Shown here in pieces: positions 5,882-6,600 of a stretch of DNA of 6,600 nt. Origin of the DNA: Betaproteobacteria bacterium (GTDB lineage Bacteria; Pseudomonadota; Gammaproteobacteria; Burkholderiales; SG8-39); the NCBI GenBank assembly GCA_019237595.1, contig JAFAGU010000151.1:1-6600 (forward strand). The letters run 5' to 3'. How positions within the stretch are numbered: position 1 is the first letter of the stretch; every line of letters begins with the position of its first letter. The translations under genes and the position numbers were made by a program. The notes beneath the pieces were generated by a model that worked only from the letters and a program-made list of their open reading frames with translations, was not told where the DNA came from and made no database searches.

Positions 5882-6388
5882 ATGGCGACCCGTCTTCTTC
5901 CCCGCACCCTTCCCGACCTTTACGCGCACGCGCTCGTCCTCGAGCGAGATGCGACCGAGCGCTTCGAGTTCCTCGCGCGCAGCATGCGCGAGGCCGGCAT
6001 GGACCACCTCGCGGAGGAGTTCGAGGCGATCGGCAAGGAGGAGCGCGAGCAGTACGAGCTCCTCGCGGTGGGCACGGCGAACGCCAATCTCGCCGAGCCT
6101 GCGCCGTGGGAGTACGCGTGGCACTACATGGGCCCGGCCGGCGATGTCGTGCCCCGGCCGCGCACCACGCGCGACGTGCTGCAGCTCGCGATCTCGGCCG
6201 AGCGCCGGACGCAGAACTTCTACGCCGACGTCGCGGAGAGCGTCGAGGACGACGCGGTGAGCGCCTTCGCCGCGGAGATGGCGACCGACGAGAGCCGGCA
6301 CATCGAGCGCCTCGAGCGGTTGCTCGCGCGCGAGCCCGCTCCCGCACAGCTCGAGGAAGAAGAACCGGCGCTTGGCCTTCGCCGCTAG
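5882..6388 (+). CDS. Ferritin-like (rubrerythrin/bacterioferritin-fold) protein with incomplete diiron ligand set
   Basis: A 168-residue soluble, all-helical protein of the ferritin-like superfamily. Helix 1 holds ALVLERDATERFEFLA with E21, helix 2 FEAIGKEEREQYELL with E54, helix 3 ISAERRTQNFYADVA with E107, and helix 4 FAAEMATDESRHIERLE with E137-x-x-H140. The 33-residue gap from E21 to E54 equals that of the bacterioferritin ligands E18 and E51. The helix-2 partner expected to be His is Q57 (E54-R-E-Q57), so the usual E/ExxH/E/ExxH set lacks one ligand. There is no rubredoxin C-terminus; the tail is Glu-rich and low in complexity. Ferritin-fold proteins of this size handle iron or peroxide, but activity here is uncertain. 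It is divergent from the ABC operon and alone in its transcription unit. ATG 5882 has only a weak Shine-Dalgarno; no upstream in-frame start with a better site is seen. Confidence 0.85.
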   Translation: MATRLLPRTLPDLYAHALVLERDATERFEFLARSMREAGMDHLAEEFEAIGKEEREQYELLAVGTANANLAEPAPWEYAWHYMGPAGDVVPRPRTTRDVLQLAISAERRTQNFYADVAESVEDDAVSAFAAEMATDESRHIERLERLLAREPAPAQLEEEEPALGLRR

Positions 6389-6408
6389 CGATCCAGCGGG
6401 TCGCTAGT
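6384..6408. terminator. Stem-loop between convergent genes, likely bidirectional terminator
   Basis: CTAGCGATCC (6385-6394) pairs with GGGTCGCTAG (6398-6407) as a ten-base stem (one U-G wobble) around the triloop AGC; 6384/6408 can add another wobble pair. The stem contains the TAG stop of the ferritin-like gene (6386-6388) and ends just before the stop of the convergent gene at 6409. The placement is typical of a shared terminator. Neither side has a strong U-tract, so it may be weak or protect 3' ends instead. Confidence 0.6.
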
Positions 6409-6600
6409 TCATCTGGACCTCCCCCGTCCCGCGCCTACGGAGGCGTTCGTGACATCCGACACGCCGAGCGCTTTTTCGGTCTCGAGCACGATCTCGGTCG
6501 CCGTCGCGGCGTCGTAGAAGAGGGCGTTATTTCGCGCCACGACGCGCATGCGCGTCGCCCGCGAGCTGATGGGCTCGAGCTCGACCTCGATCGTGCGGTT
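6409..6600 (-). CDS. C-terminal part of a DUF3568-like protein (5' end outside window)
   Basis: The minus strand is open from the right edge to TGA at 6411-6409, giving the last 63 residues of a protein: it begins NRTIEVELEPISSRATRMRV and continues through VARNNALFYDAATATEIVLETEKALG (21-46) to a Gly/Arg-rich tail. The alternation of strand-like stretches (IEVELEPI, ATRMRVVAR) and a final helix (DAATATEIVLETEKAL) resembles the end of DUF3568-type small envelope or lipoprotein domains, whose members share a TATEIxxxTE-like helix. That assignment is from memory of the family and is tentative; any signal peptide or lipobox lies outside the window. It is convergent with the ferritin-like gene, with 20 bases between the stop codons. 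Confidence 0.65.
   Translation of the reverse strand, partial: NRTIEVELEPISSRATRMRVVARNNALFYDAATATEIVLETEKALGVSDVTNASVGAGRGRSR

Noticed and set aside
5837..6301. Minus-strand open frames antisense to the ferritin-like gene (154 and 177 codons).
   Set aside because: The plus frame has an intact four-helix ferritin-like pattern; the antisense products are Arg-rich without any motif.

Overview
The window reads as the chromosome of a high-GC Gram-negative bacterium, most likely a proteobacterium and perhaps a betaproteobacterium. The evidence is pervasive G/C at third codon positions, Sec signal peptides, an outer-membrane-barrel-type protein ending in phenylalanine, a LytS/AlgZ-type kinase with a response regulator, and a DUF3568-like fragment. 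Taxonomy is inference only. There are no tRNA or rRNA genes, insertion sequences, CRISPR arrays or other mobile-element signs.

The first 5.6 kb is one tightly packed minus-strand operon, read from right to left. It starts at 5605 with a small exported helical protein (5051-5605). An ABC ATPase (4380-5054), an FtsX/MacB-type permease (3172-4383), a LolA-like periplasmic protein (2454-3179) and a putative outer-membrane beta-barrel (1201-2457) follow. A LytS-type sensor histidine kinase (180-1190) and its response regulator (1-183, cut by the window edge) come last. Four of the six junctions are 4-base ATGA/GTGA overlaps, one is an 8-base overlap, and one is a 10-base gap, so the seven genes are almost certainly co-transcribed.

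The first five products could form a path across the envelope: an energised inner-membrane extractor, a soluble lipid-binding carrier and an outer-membrane partner. This resembles the logic of the Lol and Lpt systems, but there is no MacA-like adaptor or TolC-like channel gene in the visible operon. The substrate is unknown. The two regulators at the operon's 3' end suggest that the system senses envelope state and feeds back on itself. This module is the best candidate in the window for an under-described system.

The 276-base gap 5606-5881 separates the operon from a plus-strand ferritin-like/rubrerythrin-like gene (5882-6388). The gap carries a near-consensus sigma-54 promoter pointing at that gene, and, just after the predicted transcription start, a perfect 11-base palindrome and a small hairpin. 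The ferritin-like protein keeps the spacing of a bacterioferritin-type diiron site but has Gln where the helix-2 His ligand is expected. A 10-bp stem-loop containing its stop codon separates it from a convergent, partial minus-strand gene at the right edge (6409-6600), which looks like the C-terminus of a DUF3568-type protein.
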